From Cymbidium sinense (Eukaryota > Streptophyta > Magnoliopsida > Asparagales > Orchidaceae), in the NCBI GenBank assembly GCA_021442155.1, contig CM038222.1, positions 57,732,266 to 57,796,265 on the forward strand: DNA of 64,000 bases, written 5' to 3'. The translations under genes and the position numbers were made by a program. Shown piece by piece: positions 48,969 to 62,700 of this stretch; within the stretch, counting starts at the first letter, position 1; each line of letters opens with the position of its first letter. The notes below the pieces were generated by a model that had not been told where the DNA came from, ran no database searches, and saw nothing but the letters and a program-made list of their open reading frames with translations.

Positions 48969-50300
48969 GTGGGAGTTCAGCAACAGCATCATGTATCAGC
49001 TCGGGATAGCCCCTTAGCACAGCCATCGACCGTGTCCAGACTCCAGCCTTTAGTTTCACCTTCCACACCGGTGACTTCTTCCATTTCAGCTAGCTCTTCT
49101 ATTTCTTCTACTAGTAGAACTCTTGTATCAGCGAATAAGGGTATCAAATTCCTTACTCTACTTAACTTCTACTTTGTACCTCCAAATACTTCCAAGAAAT
49201 TGAAGAATAAAATTGATTTGAATTACATATGTGTCTCTTCTAATGAGTTTTCTTCTTCTATTCCTAACAATAACTCTTCAAGTCTAATTAACTATAATAA
49301 TTTTGATCTTCCTCTTTCTGATTCAGAGTTGGATCTTCCAACTCTGAATACTATGAGTTCACCCCTTGAGATAGACTTGGAATCATCCGATTTTGAGAGC
49401 CCCATAGGAGAAGTTGTAGGTGAGCCTGAAGTACAAGTAGAACTTGCCACCACTTTACCTCCAAAGATTATCAAAGTCAACCTCCATAGTGGCAAGGTTC
49501 TACATCCTAGGGCAGCATCTCTAGATAGAGGGAAACAAGTCATTGGTACTGAAGATCAAGAAGCCCCTCCATAGGATGCTCCACCCTTGAATATGCTTGT
49601 GGAAGATCAACCAAAGGTGGACTACAATGTCCTTTCTCATCTAAGAAAGTTGTCATCTAAGCTAAGCATATATGATGCCCTTATTTTATCCAAGGAGATG
49701 AGGGAGTCACTAATCAAGGCTCTCCTTGATCCTAAAATATGCTTAGCTCAGCTGACCATTATAGGTGAGGAAGCACACTATGCAAAAGAAGCCAAAGGGA
49801 TCACCTTCATAGATGAAGACCTTCTACTAGAAGACTTGGAGCACAATCATCCCCTATACATTACGATCGACATGGACAGGTTTAGACTCATCATAGTTCT
49901 CATGGATGTAGGTGCATCAGTGAACATTATGAGTCTAAAGACCCTTACCTATTTGAAGATCGATATCTCCACTCTCTGAGGAGATAGAATGATGTTGAGA
50001 GGATTCAATGATCAAGGCGAGCGGGTTTTAGGTTCCATAGTATTATCGTTGGAGATCGGTGACTGGAAGATTGAAGCCAAGTTCTACATCATTAATTTGA
50101 ATACTTATTTCACTACTTTGCTTGGTAGGCCTTGGATATATCATAACAAGATCGTTCCATCCTCCTTTAATAGTGCATCAAGTTCAAAAAAGATGGAATT
50201 GAGTACCGTGTTAACGGGGAAGAAAAGCCATTCTCAGTTAGAGAGGTTGAGATCTATGAGGATGCGACCTATTATCTTTCTCAAAACACCTTTCTTGTAA
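48969..50300 (+). pseudogene. Ser-rich linker and aspartic protease of the plus-strand giant
   Basis: One frame runs 444 codons with only two stops (TAG at 49572 and TGA at 49977). The first part is Ser/Pro/Thr-rich and low in complexity. The protease part from about 49587 includes DYNVLSHLRKLSSKLSIYDALILSKEMRESLIKAL, the catalytic region VLMDVGASVNIM (normally D-[TS]-G-A/S; Val replaces Thr or Ser) and the C-terminal block FTTLLGRPWIYHNKIVPSSF. Protease would process the Gag-Pol polyprotein. The Thr-to-Val change beside the Asp probably makes it inactive. Confidence 0.82.
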
Positions 50301-51153
50301 ACTTGGACAAAATTCAAATGAAAATCAAAAGAAAAAGAAAATGAAACAAAATAAAAGATAAAAGAAAATGAAAAGAAAAAGAAAAGTCCAAGTGAGCAAG
50401 AAAGGGGAATTGAAGAAGAAGTGGATCTGCATATCACATTCCACCCATAGTTCATTCCATCATATGGACATGTGGGTAGAATGGCTCAACCTCCACCGTG
50501 TAGAGGCAAATAGAGGCGCCTGAGGTGGAAGACCCCTAGTTGGCCTTCACCAATAGAGGTCGTGTTCCAGTTCATAAGTAGTACCCTACCAATGTGATAG
50601 TATACCGCCCAACCCCTCAAGGGTTCCATTGGAGGTGACTTTTGATCTAGCCAGAGATGAAGACTAGGCCTCCAAGCAAAGCAAAGTATTCGAATCTGGT
50701 TTATGTAAAACTATCAGGCAACAGTTGGGAACCTTAGCTCTTATTTCACTTACACCTTAGAAAGTTGAAGGTTCAGTAGTTAAGGAAGTCTCTAAGTCTT
50801 CCAGTGACACAAAGCGGAAGAGGTTCTTCTTGGGTTCATCATCCTCAAGTCCAGAGCTCGATGTAGGACTTGAGGAAGATACTTTTAAAGAATTAATGAA
50901 ATTACCTTTTGACTTTTACTCACCTTGTGTTCAAAATCTTATACATAAAGGTTTAGTTCCTCACACTTGGTCCAAGTACAGGTCAATATATTTCAAAAAA
51001 TTATGGAACAATACAGGCAAGGAAGTATAATTAAGAGCAGGACTAGGATTCGGCATAGTGGGTTTGGTCGATGACAAAGATTATTGCCTAGTTGTTACCA
51101 ACCATTTATAATCTGATAGGTTCTTCTCACACATCCCCAACTCTTATAAGAAT
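50301..51153 (+). other. Spacer between protease and RT
   Basis: Begins with a purine-rich AAAG/GAAAA stretch (50324-50400), then broken frames. A short open stretch (50830-51030) reads GSSSSSPELDVGLEEDTFKELMKL. Ogre elements are known to have an intron between protease and RT; splice sites cannot be fixed here. Confidence 0.4.
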
Positions 51154-52567
51154 GTGTGTTTAGAAACTTCAGATGATCCAGATGATCTCCAAGTCAAAGA
51201 GAAACCACTAGAATTTGAAGATGAGATTCATTCAACAATCGATAAGCTAGAAGAAATCAACCTCAAGATAGAAGAAAATTCTCTCCCGACATACATCAGT
51301 TCATTGTTGAATGAAGAAGAATCTAATGACGTAGTTGGGCTATTGATTGAGTTTAAAGACTGCTTCGCATGGAGTATGAATAAATGCTCGAATTATCTCC
51401 TAACGTAAGCTAGTAATAGACCCTAATGTTACCCCTATTAAGCAAGCTTCTAGATGCATGCGATAAATTAAATTGAACAATGTCATTTAAGTCAAGAAAC
51501 CGATCGATGTTGGTTTCATCAAAGAAAAAATATCCTACCTGGTTAGCTAATGTCATCCCAGTTAATAAAAAGAATGGCCAAATTCACATCTGCGTTAATT
51601 TTAAGGACTTAAATAAGGCATGTCCTAAGATTGAGTTTCCTCTTCCTATACCAAACCTAATGGTAGACATCGCCTCATCTCATGCAATGTTCTCTTTTAT
51701 GGATGGATCATCTGGCTATAATCAAATCAAGATGTCTCCTGAAGATGAAAGAAACATTACTTTCCAAACCCCGATCGAAATCTTCTATTATAGGGTCATG
51801 CCTTTCAGCCTTAAAAATACTAGTGCTACATACCAATGGGCCATGACTCATATCTTTAACGAACTCATCCATCATCAGGTTAAGTGTTATGTTGATGATT
51901 TAGTAGCCAAAAGCTTAGAAAAGGATGATCATCTCTTTATCTTGAGAGTAGTTTTCTAACAATTAAGGCAATATAACCTCAAAATCAATCCCATGAAGTG
52001 TGCATTCGGAGTTGCTTTAGGGAAATTCCTTGGGTTTGTTGTTCAACACTAAGGAATAGAAATAGATCCTCAAAAGATTAAAGCTATCTTAGAAATGCCA
52101 CCTCCTAAGAGTTTAACTCAACTCAGATCCTTTCAAGGATGGTTGGCATATCTAAGATGCTTTATCTCAAACTTATCAGGGAGATGCAAACCATTCTCAA
52201 CACTTGTCAAAAAGGATGCCAAGTTCAAGTGGGATGACAAGTGCCAGCACGCAATCGAAGATATCAAAGAATACTTGGTGAAGTCGCAAGTTCTCGCAAC
52301 CTCTATCTCGGGCAGGCTGTTGATCCTTTACACTGTTGCATTGGTGACTATCTCGATGCTCTGTTGGCCCAAGCCAATGACGAGGGGAAGGAAAGCGCTC
52401 TCTACTACCTCAACCGTCATCTAATTCTTGTTGAAGCAAACTATCCACCCATTGAAAAACATTATCTAGCTTTGATCTTTGCATCTCAGAAGCTACGACA
52501 CTACATGCTTTCTCATAAAGTGAACTTGATCTCTAGAACCAATCCGCTGCAGTATCTCATGACATGA
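51154..52567 (+). pseudogene. Reverse transcriptase and first RNase H of the plus-strand giant
   Basis: The lead-in reads LPTYISSLLNEEESNDVVGLLIEFKDCFAWS. RT has the fingers block NVIPVNKKNGQIHICVNFKDLNKACPK, the palm block FSFMDGSSGYNQIKMSPEDE and the catalytic CYVDDLVAKS (about 51886-51915, both Asp present). A connection, LRSFQGWLAYLRCFISNLSGRCKPF, is followed by an RNase H part with VEANYPPIEKHYLALIFASQKLRHYMLSHKVNLIS. A TAA at 51957 and a TAA near 52050 stand at likely Gln codons, and a frameshift lies near 52250-52300. The NKACPK/YVDD set is typical of Tat-group RTs. RT copies the RNA into DNA. Confidence 0.88.
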
Positions 52568-52569
52568 CC

Positions 52570-53170
52570 AACACTTTTTAGACATTTGGCTCATTTATCA
52601 ATGATACTCTCATAATTTGATATCACATTTGTACCCTCCGTGTGATAAAAGGATAGAGATTTATTAGACACAACTCCGCCGATTCTCCATTTAGTGATGA
52701 TCTCCCCGATGAACAAATCATGAACTTAAGGGAGACCAGCAATCATTGATGGGAGATATATTTTGATGGTGCTACTTCTTTTCTTAAAGGTGAAGCACTA
52801 TAATCTATTCTCCCAAGAAAGGCAGGGGTGAGAATAGTTCTCCTAACTCCAAACCATGATGTGATGAGATTCTCATACTATATTTCTAACCCCTGCACCA
52901 AAAATGAAGCCAAGTATGAGGCTTTGATTATCGGTTTAGAGTTAGCCATCACTATCAGTGTCAAGGGCATCAATATCTTTGGGGATTCTTAGTTAGTCAT
53001 CAACCAGATTACCGAGTCCCACTAGGTCCTCAAACCCAAGCTTCATCATTACTATGAGTATACCATGAAGCTGTTGACCCAGATTCCTGAAGTTACCATC
53101 TACAAGGTTCCCTGAGAAGAAAATAGGTACATTCTCAAACCCAAAGTGTTGGCATAAGATGAGTCCATTT
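52570..53170 (+). pseudogene. Second (archaeal-type) RNase H of the plus-strand giant
   Basis: Translation gives IYFDGATSFLKGEAL...SILPRKAGVRIVLLTPNHDVMRFSYYISNPCTKNEAKYEALIIGLELAITISVKGINIFGDS...LVINQITESH. The catalytic pattern (Asp in YFDGA, Glu in NEAKYEAL, Asp in FGDS) is intact. A second RNase H of archaeal type is a hallmark of Tat-group Ty3/gypsy elements (known from the literature, from memory). TAA/TAG stops at about 52800, 52990 and 53023 interrupt it. Confidence 0.82.
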
Positions 53171-53379
53171 CTTAATGGCTCATTGATGGAGATGGAAAAT
53201 CATTCATAGATTACTTGAACACCAGCAAACTACCTCAAGAGAAATCTTAAGCTCATCAGGTGAAACAGAGAGCCCTCTCTTATACTCTTGTTGATGGCAC
53301 CTTGTACCTACGGTCCTTTAACCAAATGTTGTTAGATTATTTTGACAAACATGGAATGTAATCGGTACACTCGTGGAGT

Positions 53380-54368
53380 TATGGTCGTCCAAAGATGAAG
53401 TCGAAGATGATAAGACTTGGATACTACCGGCCTTCTATGATCACGCATTGCATGGACATAGCTAGAGATGTCATCAGTGTCGTGCTCCTGTGGTCCTCCA
53501 CCAACCACCCAACATTCTACACCCTACTTTGGCTTCATGGCCATTTGAGTGTTGGGTACCGACATTGGTCATCGATCCTCCTTCTTCCAAGGGCATCGAT
53601 TCATCTTACGCTACTACTTTTCCAAGTGGGTAGAAGCCATCCCACTCAGAGAGGTCACAACTCACAATGTGCTTCAGTTTTTTAAGAATCATATCGTATA
53701 TAGGTTCAGGGTGCCTAGACGAATTATATCTGATAATGGTATTGCATTCAAAAGCATGAAGATCAACAGCTTTGCCAGAAGATACGGTATAGATTGGAGA
53801 TACTCCACCATCTACCTTAGAGCTAATGGTTTAGTAGAAGCATTCAACAAAACTCTTATCCATATATTGAAGAAGACTCTAGATGCCAACAAACGATAGT
53901 GGAATGATCAGTTGGTTGAAGCTTTGTGAGCTTACCGCACCACATACTGAACTCTGACTCAATCAATCCCATTTTCCTTAATGTATGGGTCCGAAGCCAT
54001 TCTTCCCTTAGAAGTTTAACTCCCATCACTAAGGATAACATTGGGTAACAAGATCACTACATAAGTAATGCAAAGTTAGAAAGGTGAGAGGTTTGGGAGC
54101 GCTAGAACCTGAGTTATACAGGCCAAAATGATTCAAGCTCATAATCAACAAAGCCTAGGTCTTTTCAAGTGGGAGAACTTGTGTTAGTCCTAAGGAGACC
54201 AATTATTGCCCGTCGAAAGATGGGAGGCAAGTTTGAACCCACTTGGGAAGACCCCTATGTCATAGAAAAGGCCTGCCAAGGAGGATCTTATCAACTTATT
54301 GATTGTAAAAGGGAAAACCCCGATGCTTCCAAATAATATACTCTATCTAAAAAAATATTACCCATGAA
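53380..54368 (+). pseudogene. Integrase of the plus-strand giant (broken)
   Basis: The N-terminal zinc-binding part is frameshifted (near 53430-53560: MKSKMIRLGYYRPSMITHCMDIARD). The core is readable: FSKWVEAIPLREVTTHNVLQFFKNHIVYRFRVPRRIISDNGIAFKS (second catalytic Asp) and RANGLVEAFNKTLIHILKKTL (Glu). Then come YRTTY...PFSLMYGSEAILPLEV and a GPY/F-type end, GGKFEPTWEDPYVIEKACQGGSYQLID...LKKYYP, with a frameshift near 54310. Integrase would insert the cDNA. This copy is dead. No chromodomain follows, as expected for Tat. Confidence 0.85.
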
Positions 54369-56795
54369 ATAACACTTATTTAAAAATAATTCATTAATAA
54401 AAAGAACAAAATCTGATTACATTCATCAAATCTCCTCTTCTTTCGAAGTGTTGTTTGCTTGTCTTGCGAATCTACCATGACGTGCAAAAAACATAAATCT
54501 TTTGTCTCGAGCTATTTGATGTGGGTGCAAGTCCCCTGTGGCACTCACTCATTAGCTGCTCTAGGTCGAGTCTACATGCTACCTCACTAGTATGTCACCC
54601 TAGTAGTCATTTTTTTGGAAGATGTGAGTCCCCGCACTTTCTTTCTAATTTGATCATAATGAACCTACGAGTGCCTTGTTAGTATGGTATGCTTCACTGC
54701 CCAGCTTGAAAGCAACCTCATGTTGGCTTTGCTTAAGAATATGTGAGTCCCCATGCTTTCTTATTGAACTAGCCATCATATTCTAACTAGGTTGAGTATT
54801 TTAAGGCTTAGGATAAGTCCCCAGTGGCATTCCCTCAAGAATACCCCTAGTCGGAATTTGTCGATAAGATAAACTATCCCAGCTAGTTTTATAAGAGATG
54901 AGTCCTCGAGCTTTCTTCCTAGTGATTGCAAAACCCATGGGCACCTTAGGTTGGTTGATGTTCTATCAAATTTACTCACGATGAGTATACCACTCTTAGT
55001 AGATATGAGTCCACATGCTTTCTCCTTGAGTTGGACACCGAATACCTACTGAATTTATGATTAGCCATGTCATCTTCTCCAGGGTGTTGGATTAAGCCTT
55101 TGCTAACCTCATCCCTGTGGGCACTCTATTTGCGATCCCATTTAGACACTACCTGGGTTACTTTTTCCCCTTTTCAAGTAACCACCTGGAAAATTTGTTC
55201 AAGATAGATTTTCTCTCTTTTAGTAACCGAGATAGTCTAGTCGATATAAGCTCTTTCTCAGTTTGATCCCTCGTAAACTAATAAGGTCCACAATCAACAA
55301 CTAAAATAAAATAAACAAAATTAATTCGCTTGTGAATTAGGAATTCAAGCCCCCCAAGCATGCATCCTATCTTTAGAGCAGTGTCAGCAGAACTCCCTAT
55401 AGAAATTTCCTGACTACCTGAGCTAAGATAAATCCCTAGGTCGGTACTCACTACGTGGTCACCCATAGGTCGAGTTCAATCTATTTTGCCACAAGCAGGT
55501 TACCCCGGCAGTCATTCCACTTTGAAAGATATAAAACTATGACACACCCTTTCTAGCATGATTATCGCAAACCGACGGACAGCATCAGGTCAGGTTTAAT
55601 TTGTTGCCCAAAGCAACCAATTGCCCTAACGATCTTTTTTAGTGGAAGATGTGAGTCCCCAAGCTTTCTTCCCTTCAATTGATCATTGCAAACTGAAGGC
55701 ACTCCTTTGGTCGAATAGTTCTCCCATCGGCCAGGAAGCTACACCCTTGAGTTCAGTAAGTCTGAGATATGTCTAAGCTTCTATAAGCTCCTTCTCGCAG
55801 ATCCATCAAATTGATATAATTCATAAAAAATAAATAAATTAAAATGAAAATTAATCTTATTTCTTGAGTGATTTAAGTCCCCAGTGGCATTCACTTAGTA
55901 CTAGGTGGGTTTGATTTGTTGCCAACCGATCACCCCAATGGTTTCTTGTCTCTGATGTGAGTCTCCATGCTTTCTTCTTAAGACTTGACCATTGTGTACC
56001 AAAAGGCATTTCTCTTGGTATTCTGGTTGGTAGACTATTCCCTTTGAATTGGTAAATCTGAGTTAGGTCTAGGCTTCCATGGCCCCTACTCCGTACAGTT
56101 CATGGCAAACCTATGGGATCCAGCATAATCAAACAACCAAATTTTAAAAATGAAATCAATCATTGACTATCCTTGAGTTGATCTAAGTCCCCTAGTGGCA
56201 TTCACTCTAGTCAAGTTTTTTCAATGTTGCCAATAGATAACTCATCCTTCATTTAGAGGATGTAAGTTTACTATGCTTTCTTCCTAGTACAACCGCTGCA
56301 TACCGAAAGGCATCCCTTTGGCTGGTTAGTCCTACTATATGCTTAGTAGACTACCCCTTTAGATTGATAAGTCTGAATTAGGTCTTAGCCTTCATGGCTC
56401 CTATTCAGTGCAACCCATTGCAAACCAATAGGGTTCTCCTAAAAATTCAAACCTAACAAAGATTTGAAATAAATTCAACCCTCTCCCCCAATGGAGATCT
56501 CTCCTTAGTGAGATTCAAATCAAATCCAACCTTTCATCTCCTTGTAGATGACTTGAACCTGCTTCCCTAGTTGAAGGTTCACACTCTATCCCTTAGTAGA
56601 TTTCTTCCATCTCTCATATGTTTTAGACATAAGTAGAGCCACATTGCACTATGTCCTAGATTCCATCTTTTCCATGGGTCAAGAATAAATAATTTATGTT
56701 AGTGCTTGTGACCTTTCGATGTTGTTGATCATTTCGGTCAACACTAATACGTGCGGTATTCCTGGTCAGTCACACCACACCTATTGGGTGCCCTT
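54369..56795 (+). repeat. 3' region of the plus-strand giant with degenerate repeats
   Basis: Non-coding. Two motifs recur. GATGTGAGTCCCCATGCTTTCTTC-like blocks stand at about 54617, 54737, 54892, 54999, 55647, 55952 and 56258. AAGTCCCCAGTGGCATTCACT-like blocks stand at about 54530, 54815, 55873 and 56176. Spacing is irregular (about 100-320 bases). Such repeats between pol and the 3' LTR are known in Ogre/Tat elements. A short conserved stretch precedes the 3' LTR, but no clear polypurine tract is seen next to 56796. Confidence 0.7.
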
Positions 56796-59700
56796 TGTTG
56801 ATCTCATTTTTAGAATAAGCTCTCAACACCTCCATCTTAAACATAGAACATCTCTTAGGCTTTAAGAGTTTCTTAGTCTTAAGACACATCTAGTGATTAG
56901 GTGGACATTCCCCTAGCCCTAGCAGACTTAGAAGAGTTAGCCATAGGAATAGGTCATGCCTTAGAGGTGTTAGGAAAATCTCCTACCCTTTAGCTTAAGC
57001 CATTCCTCACTTTCCTTCTTTCAAGTCAAACTCCAAAACATATCTATTTTATTTTATTTAAAACTCAAATCAATTACATGATTGAAATCCATGAGTGAAA
57101 CCCATGATTAAAATCCATCAAAAATTTCTAAGTCCTTAAGCTTCCCTTAAGGGCTTAACCAAAATCATGATTCAAACATATTCAAACCTTTGAGATTTTC
57201 TCATTCTTCATTAATATTCTCATTTATATTCACATTTATAAGTGAAGTATAAATTCAAACCCATCAAATCAAATTCAAAATTCCAAAATCAATTCATGAA
57301 AATTTTCTTAAGTCCCTTTAATTTTCCATTAAAGGACTTAGCCAAAATCAACTCTAAATTTTGATCAAACCACTTCAAACCCTTGGGATTTTCTCATTTA
57401 TTATTTATATCCTCATTTATATTCACATATATAAATGAAATATAAATATAACTCAATTAAATCTAAAGCAAAAATTAAATTCCATATTAAAAATGCTTGA
57501 AATTTTCATAAATCCCTTAATTTTCCATTCATGGATTTAACCTAAACTTTGATCAAACTCCTTCAAACTCATGGGATTTTCTCAAAATATATTTGTATTC
57601 TCATTTATGTTCTCATATATAAATGAAATATAAATATAAATCGATCAAATCCAATTCAAAAATTAAATTTCAAATTAAAATGCCATTAAATCTTTTAAAT
57701 TCCCTTTAATGGATTTAACCCAAATCATAATTAAACTATTTCAAATCCTTGAAATTTTCTCATGATCATTTATATTCTCATTTATATTCACATATATAAA
57801 TGAAATATAAATTCAAACAATCAAAACCAACTCCAAATATCAAACTCAAATCAAATCAAAATCAAATCTAAGCCTTTTAAGTCAAAATCTTGAACTTAGC
57901 CAAACCACTTTCAAATCAAGTCAAACTCTTGATTTTCTCTCATGGTTCAATCAATCCTACAATCATGAGCTCATATATAAATCCAAACCTCAATCCTTCA
58001 ATGAAAAGACAAATCAAAAATCAAACCCAAGACCCCTTTATATTCTTCCTTTGAATATGAAATTTTCAAATGGATCAAAATCCATTTGACTTCAAATCAC
58101 TTGTAAATGGATTTATATTTCAATCATAAGTCCATATACAAGATCAATCAACTCCAAATCAAGCTTTGACCAAGCCATTTGACCCACTTAGGCTCACTTG
58201 ACCCAAAGTGACCTAAAGTACCCTTATGAGCAAACTTTTGATCCTAACTAAATTAGATTGAACCAAACTCATATTTACCTCTCATCATGATCAACAATCA
58301 TCATGGGATGATCAATCAATTAAATTGAGTCAAATCAAGTCAAACCTAAGGGTTGATCAAGTCAACACTTAACCTAAAATGAAACCCAACATAGCCAAAT
58401 TAATAGCCAAATTGATTGAAACACTTGACATGATTTCGCTTGATTAAGCCAACATTTGAGCATTTAGCCATTTATTTTTGACCTAAAGGGCAAAATGTGT
58501 CAAAATTTGATCTCCATTAAACTAATGGGTCCCATCAACTAGAAATTTGATTAAAGCCTATTGGAACCTAACCCAAATTCTGGGCATTGATTTTGACCAA
58601 ACTCTTGACCAACCTAAATAGGTCAAATGGTCAAATTTGACTCATGACCTAAATGAGTCATATGAGCCAAAACCTAATCTAATCCAAATTGAACCAAACC
58701 GAAAGCACGAAAACATTTCAAATGGTCATATGAACTTGACCCAACCCTTGGTTTGACCCAATTTGACCTATTTGTCAACTTGACCCATTTTGACCTAAAT
58801 GGGTCAACATGTGCCAAACCCTATCAAATGGACCCCAAATCCAATGAAATTTGGCCCAACCTATTTTCTCAACATACCAAATATAGACAAATTGAAAAAT
58901 AGCAAAATGACCATTATACCCCTAGGCTATCGAACAAATTTTGGCCTAGCCCGTGGGTATTTTGGTCATGCACTCATCACAATCACTTGAGGCTTTCCTA
59001 AAACCTCAAGGGGACCTAGTGATGAGTGGTGCACCCAACCCAATGAGTTTGGGTCAACCCATTTGGCCCATGGAACCAACCCAACCACCCATGGCTAAAT
59101 TGAATTTCTAAACTCCCCCATACCTCAATTGGTTGCACATGGTCATTAGGCTTCCACTCCTCTAGCAAACTCGACCATGTGCACACCTCTAATAGCCAAA
59201 ATAACCCATCCTATATGGACAATTGGATCAAAATGGCATGCTTAGGCTCGGCTATCCATTGCCACAGTGGGAGAAATACTCCCCCTAATTAACTAAAATT
59301 TTAATTCACTCTTGATCCTAAGGAGAGTTACCAAACATCAGAGAGCTTTTCCAAGGCCCCTAAAAGAGATTTGGATCTTATCTTCCTCGATTTTGCACAG
59401 TACAAAATAGGGGAGCTCACCTTGATTTCCAAATTTGACTACACTTAATCCCACTTAAATTCCTTCTACACTCATCATCCAAGGACCAATTCGAGCTTGC
59501 CCATCTAATTGAGTTTTAGAGGCAAGGGGAAGATCAATTCGATCAAAGCTGGAAGGTGAGTGAAGAGGAGTTGGTCTACCCATCCATCTACTCAACCTCA
59601 ATAGCTAGGAACTTCAATAGGGCATCATCTCCACTAGACAAAGCTACCTCATCGATCCCGAGCACCAGTGATCACCTCCAACGAGGTTAGTGAATTTTCG

Positions 59701-62700
59701 ACCACTTAGCCTAAGAGGTGTTGGTCTTTATGAAGTGATCTTCTCATAGAATCTTAGCTGAATTGGCCACTTTGGTCCTTAGATGGTGTGTGGTTGAGTA
59801 TTAATTGAATCCATGAAGGATCGCTGATCTCCCCTTGGATTACGGCTCACATTCCTCCTCGGAATAACACGATCTACCATCCTCCGCACATTTTTAGATG
59901 GACGATTGAGATTATTAGGCACATTTTTAGTCCCTTGTCCGATTTATAAACTGCGAGTGTATCCACAGTTGTCCGATCTTTGATTAGATGGCTAAGGGTA
60001 AAAGTGTGTGCTCTGCCATCATCCCCCTGATGTGGCAAGTTAAGTAGGAGGCTCATGGTGCGACACGTGTAAAGCACGCTGACCGCCACCGCCACGCATC
60101 GTGCTGTGAGCGGGTATTAACCTAGGATTAGTTAGGGATTAATTATAATTTCTAATTAATTCAGAAACCTTCAAAACATCATAACTATTTTCTAAAAAAT
60201 CAAAAAAAATGAGGAAAAATTCTATGGATAGATAATTCCATCTAGAATATCTTTAAAATATTTTCAATGCATTCTGATTTCTCTTTTTCTCTGAATTTGG
60301 CTTTCTTTGAGAATGTTAATTAGCTAATTATTTCCTAATTAAGCTATCAATTAATCTCAAACTTCTAGAGGTTATTTTAGGGGATGACCTCTATCTCCCC
60401 TAATTTTCTTGAGATTTATTGAGGCGTTGGTTAGGAAAATTGCTAGCTCATTTCCTAATTACTCTCTTTATGTAATTAAGGGTAATTAAGGTATAATTAG
60501 TAGATTTTTTTTCTATGATTAAGTTGGATGAAGGTTAGATCCAGTGAGTAGAGATTTTATGGAATAATTTTGGGGTATTTCCCCTAAGCTATTCCCTAAA
60601 CCCCCTTTTTCTTTCCTTAATCCCTTATTAATTAAGGGTTAAATCATTAATTATCCAGTTAAACAATTTTCAAAAATTCTAAAAATCTCTAGAACTTAAT
60701 TAATCTACCTTGGGTAGATACTTAGGTGTTCAATAGCCTAAGTCTAATTAAGAAAATTAAAACCCCTTTCATAAGTGTGAAGGGATGTTTTAAAAGTACT
60801 TAAGTTAAAATCCTTTAGCTTAATTAACTTATAATTATGAGCCAAACTATATAAGGCCTTTTTATTACTAGGTGCATTGCAAATTCACATACTTTGTGAG
60901 TTTTATGTCATCGCATTGGCTCATAATTACTTAGTTAATTTTCCTAAGGTGGTGTAGATAAGGGTTAATTAAGTCATTTAATGCATACCCTAACATAATC
61001 AACACTTAAAAATGGATTTAATTATCTAAAAATTAAACAAAATAAAAACACATGTGGAATGGGTTAGGAATAGCAACATCTCACTTTTTTTAAAATTAAA
61101 TCAAACTTCAAACAAACAAAAATCATTTTCAAATTCACTTTGATTTATTCTAAGTTTTCTTATTCCTTAAGAATGTCTTTAGGAATTAAGTAAAGTGAGT
61201 TTTTTTATATGATTACATTGATTTAGATCTTTCCCAATATGTTAAGTTGTGTGCCATATGATTTATGCATTCTTAATTTCAAGTTTTCAAAGTTTTAAAA
61301 TGAAATTGTTTACTTTATGTCAAATATGCAAGTGTTGGCTAAAGTAAAATATGAGTGGTTATTATCACTACTAAATCCAAAGTATTTTCAAAACCTATAA
61401 ATAAAACATCAAATATTAAAGTGTGTTATTCTTATAATTTAATTATAAGCTTGCATGTGATGAATTATAAAATCATATTTAGTGTAGCCTTTCCTTCCTT
61501 TCTTATGTTAGCATAATTTTGAATATGGGTTGGTAAGATGTTGGGTTCATTTGAAAAGAGCCCAACACTTACTTAATTCTAAACCCTATTCATCCCTATG
61601 CTCTCACTTAAGGAGGATTGCCTACACTTGCATGGATAAATTACATAAACAAAAATGAATCCGTTAAGCAAACTTTTACATATTCATTTTCCATTTCATT
61701 TCTTTTATATGTATGTTAGTACTTAAGTAAAGTGGTATATTAGTCTGGACAATCCCGAGGTTGTGAGGCTTTAAGTAGCCCTAAGTAAGTCTTGTACCTT
61801 ACACCTCTGGTTAACTATGGAGCTGTACTAACTTATGCCTTTCTTTCTTTCATGCATGTATGTGAAATTTTGGATAAGGAAAATCTTTTCTACTTAAGAA
61901 AATTCATGCATCTAAAACTTCTAAATTTTCCTAAATTGATTACTTAGAATGCATCATAAAGTGTGTTAACTATTCTCATTTATATGTATAGATATTCCTA
62001 GGGACCATCCATATGCATGTTATATATGTTGGGAAAGAATTGAAGTAATATATGTTATGTGAATTTTGATTCATTTTTCTTAATCTTAAAATGCCTTTAT
62101 TTTTGGATAAGTTTGTTTAGAGTTGATCTAAACTTAGGATTAATTAAAAGATTTAATTAAAACATTCACCTAAATGAAATTAAAATATGAACCTACTTTA
62201 GAAAATTACTTAAGGATTAGGGAAGGAAATAGAAGTTCCCTTCTCTTTCACTCTCTTTATAACTTAGTGATTAATTGTAGGTTTCACTCAAATCAAATTA
62301 AAACATGAAATAAAAATAATCCAAAGTCACTAAACAACTTAAATAAAACCCTCCTCTAAGTTGAACATGTCTTTCACACTTAGAAAATTCAAACCTAAAG
62401 TCCTAAGCTAAGTATGCCACACAAATCTCCAAAGCACACACATTAGCCTAAGTCATCACTTCTAGCTTTAAGTTAGGCCGGTGCATGGTTTGAGATTATA
62501 TTTTATTTTGTGATGAATGTTTCATACTGGATGTTAGGGTGTATGCTCTTAGAATGAATGGTAGGTTGTGCTTAGTCTAACTATTCTTTTCTGTAGAAGA
62601 TTGTGCTAAAGGAGAGCTATCATAAATAAAAATATAATTGCTTCTTGTTTGCAGGTGCATATACCCCTTAGCATAATCCATAGGTCAAGTGGACTTAGTC

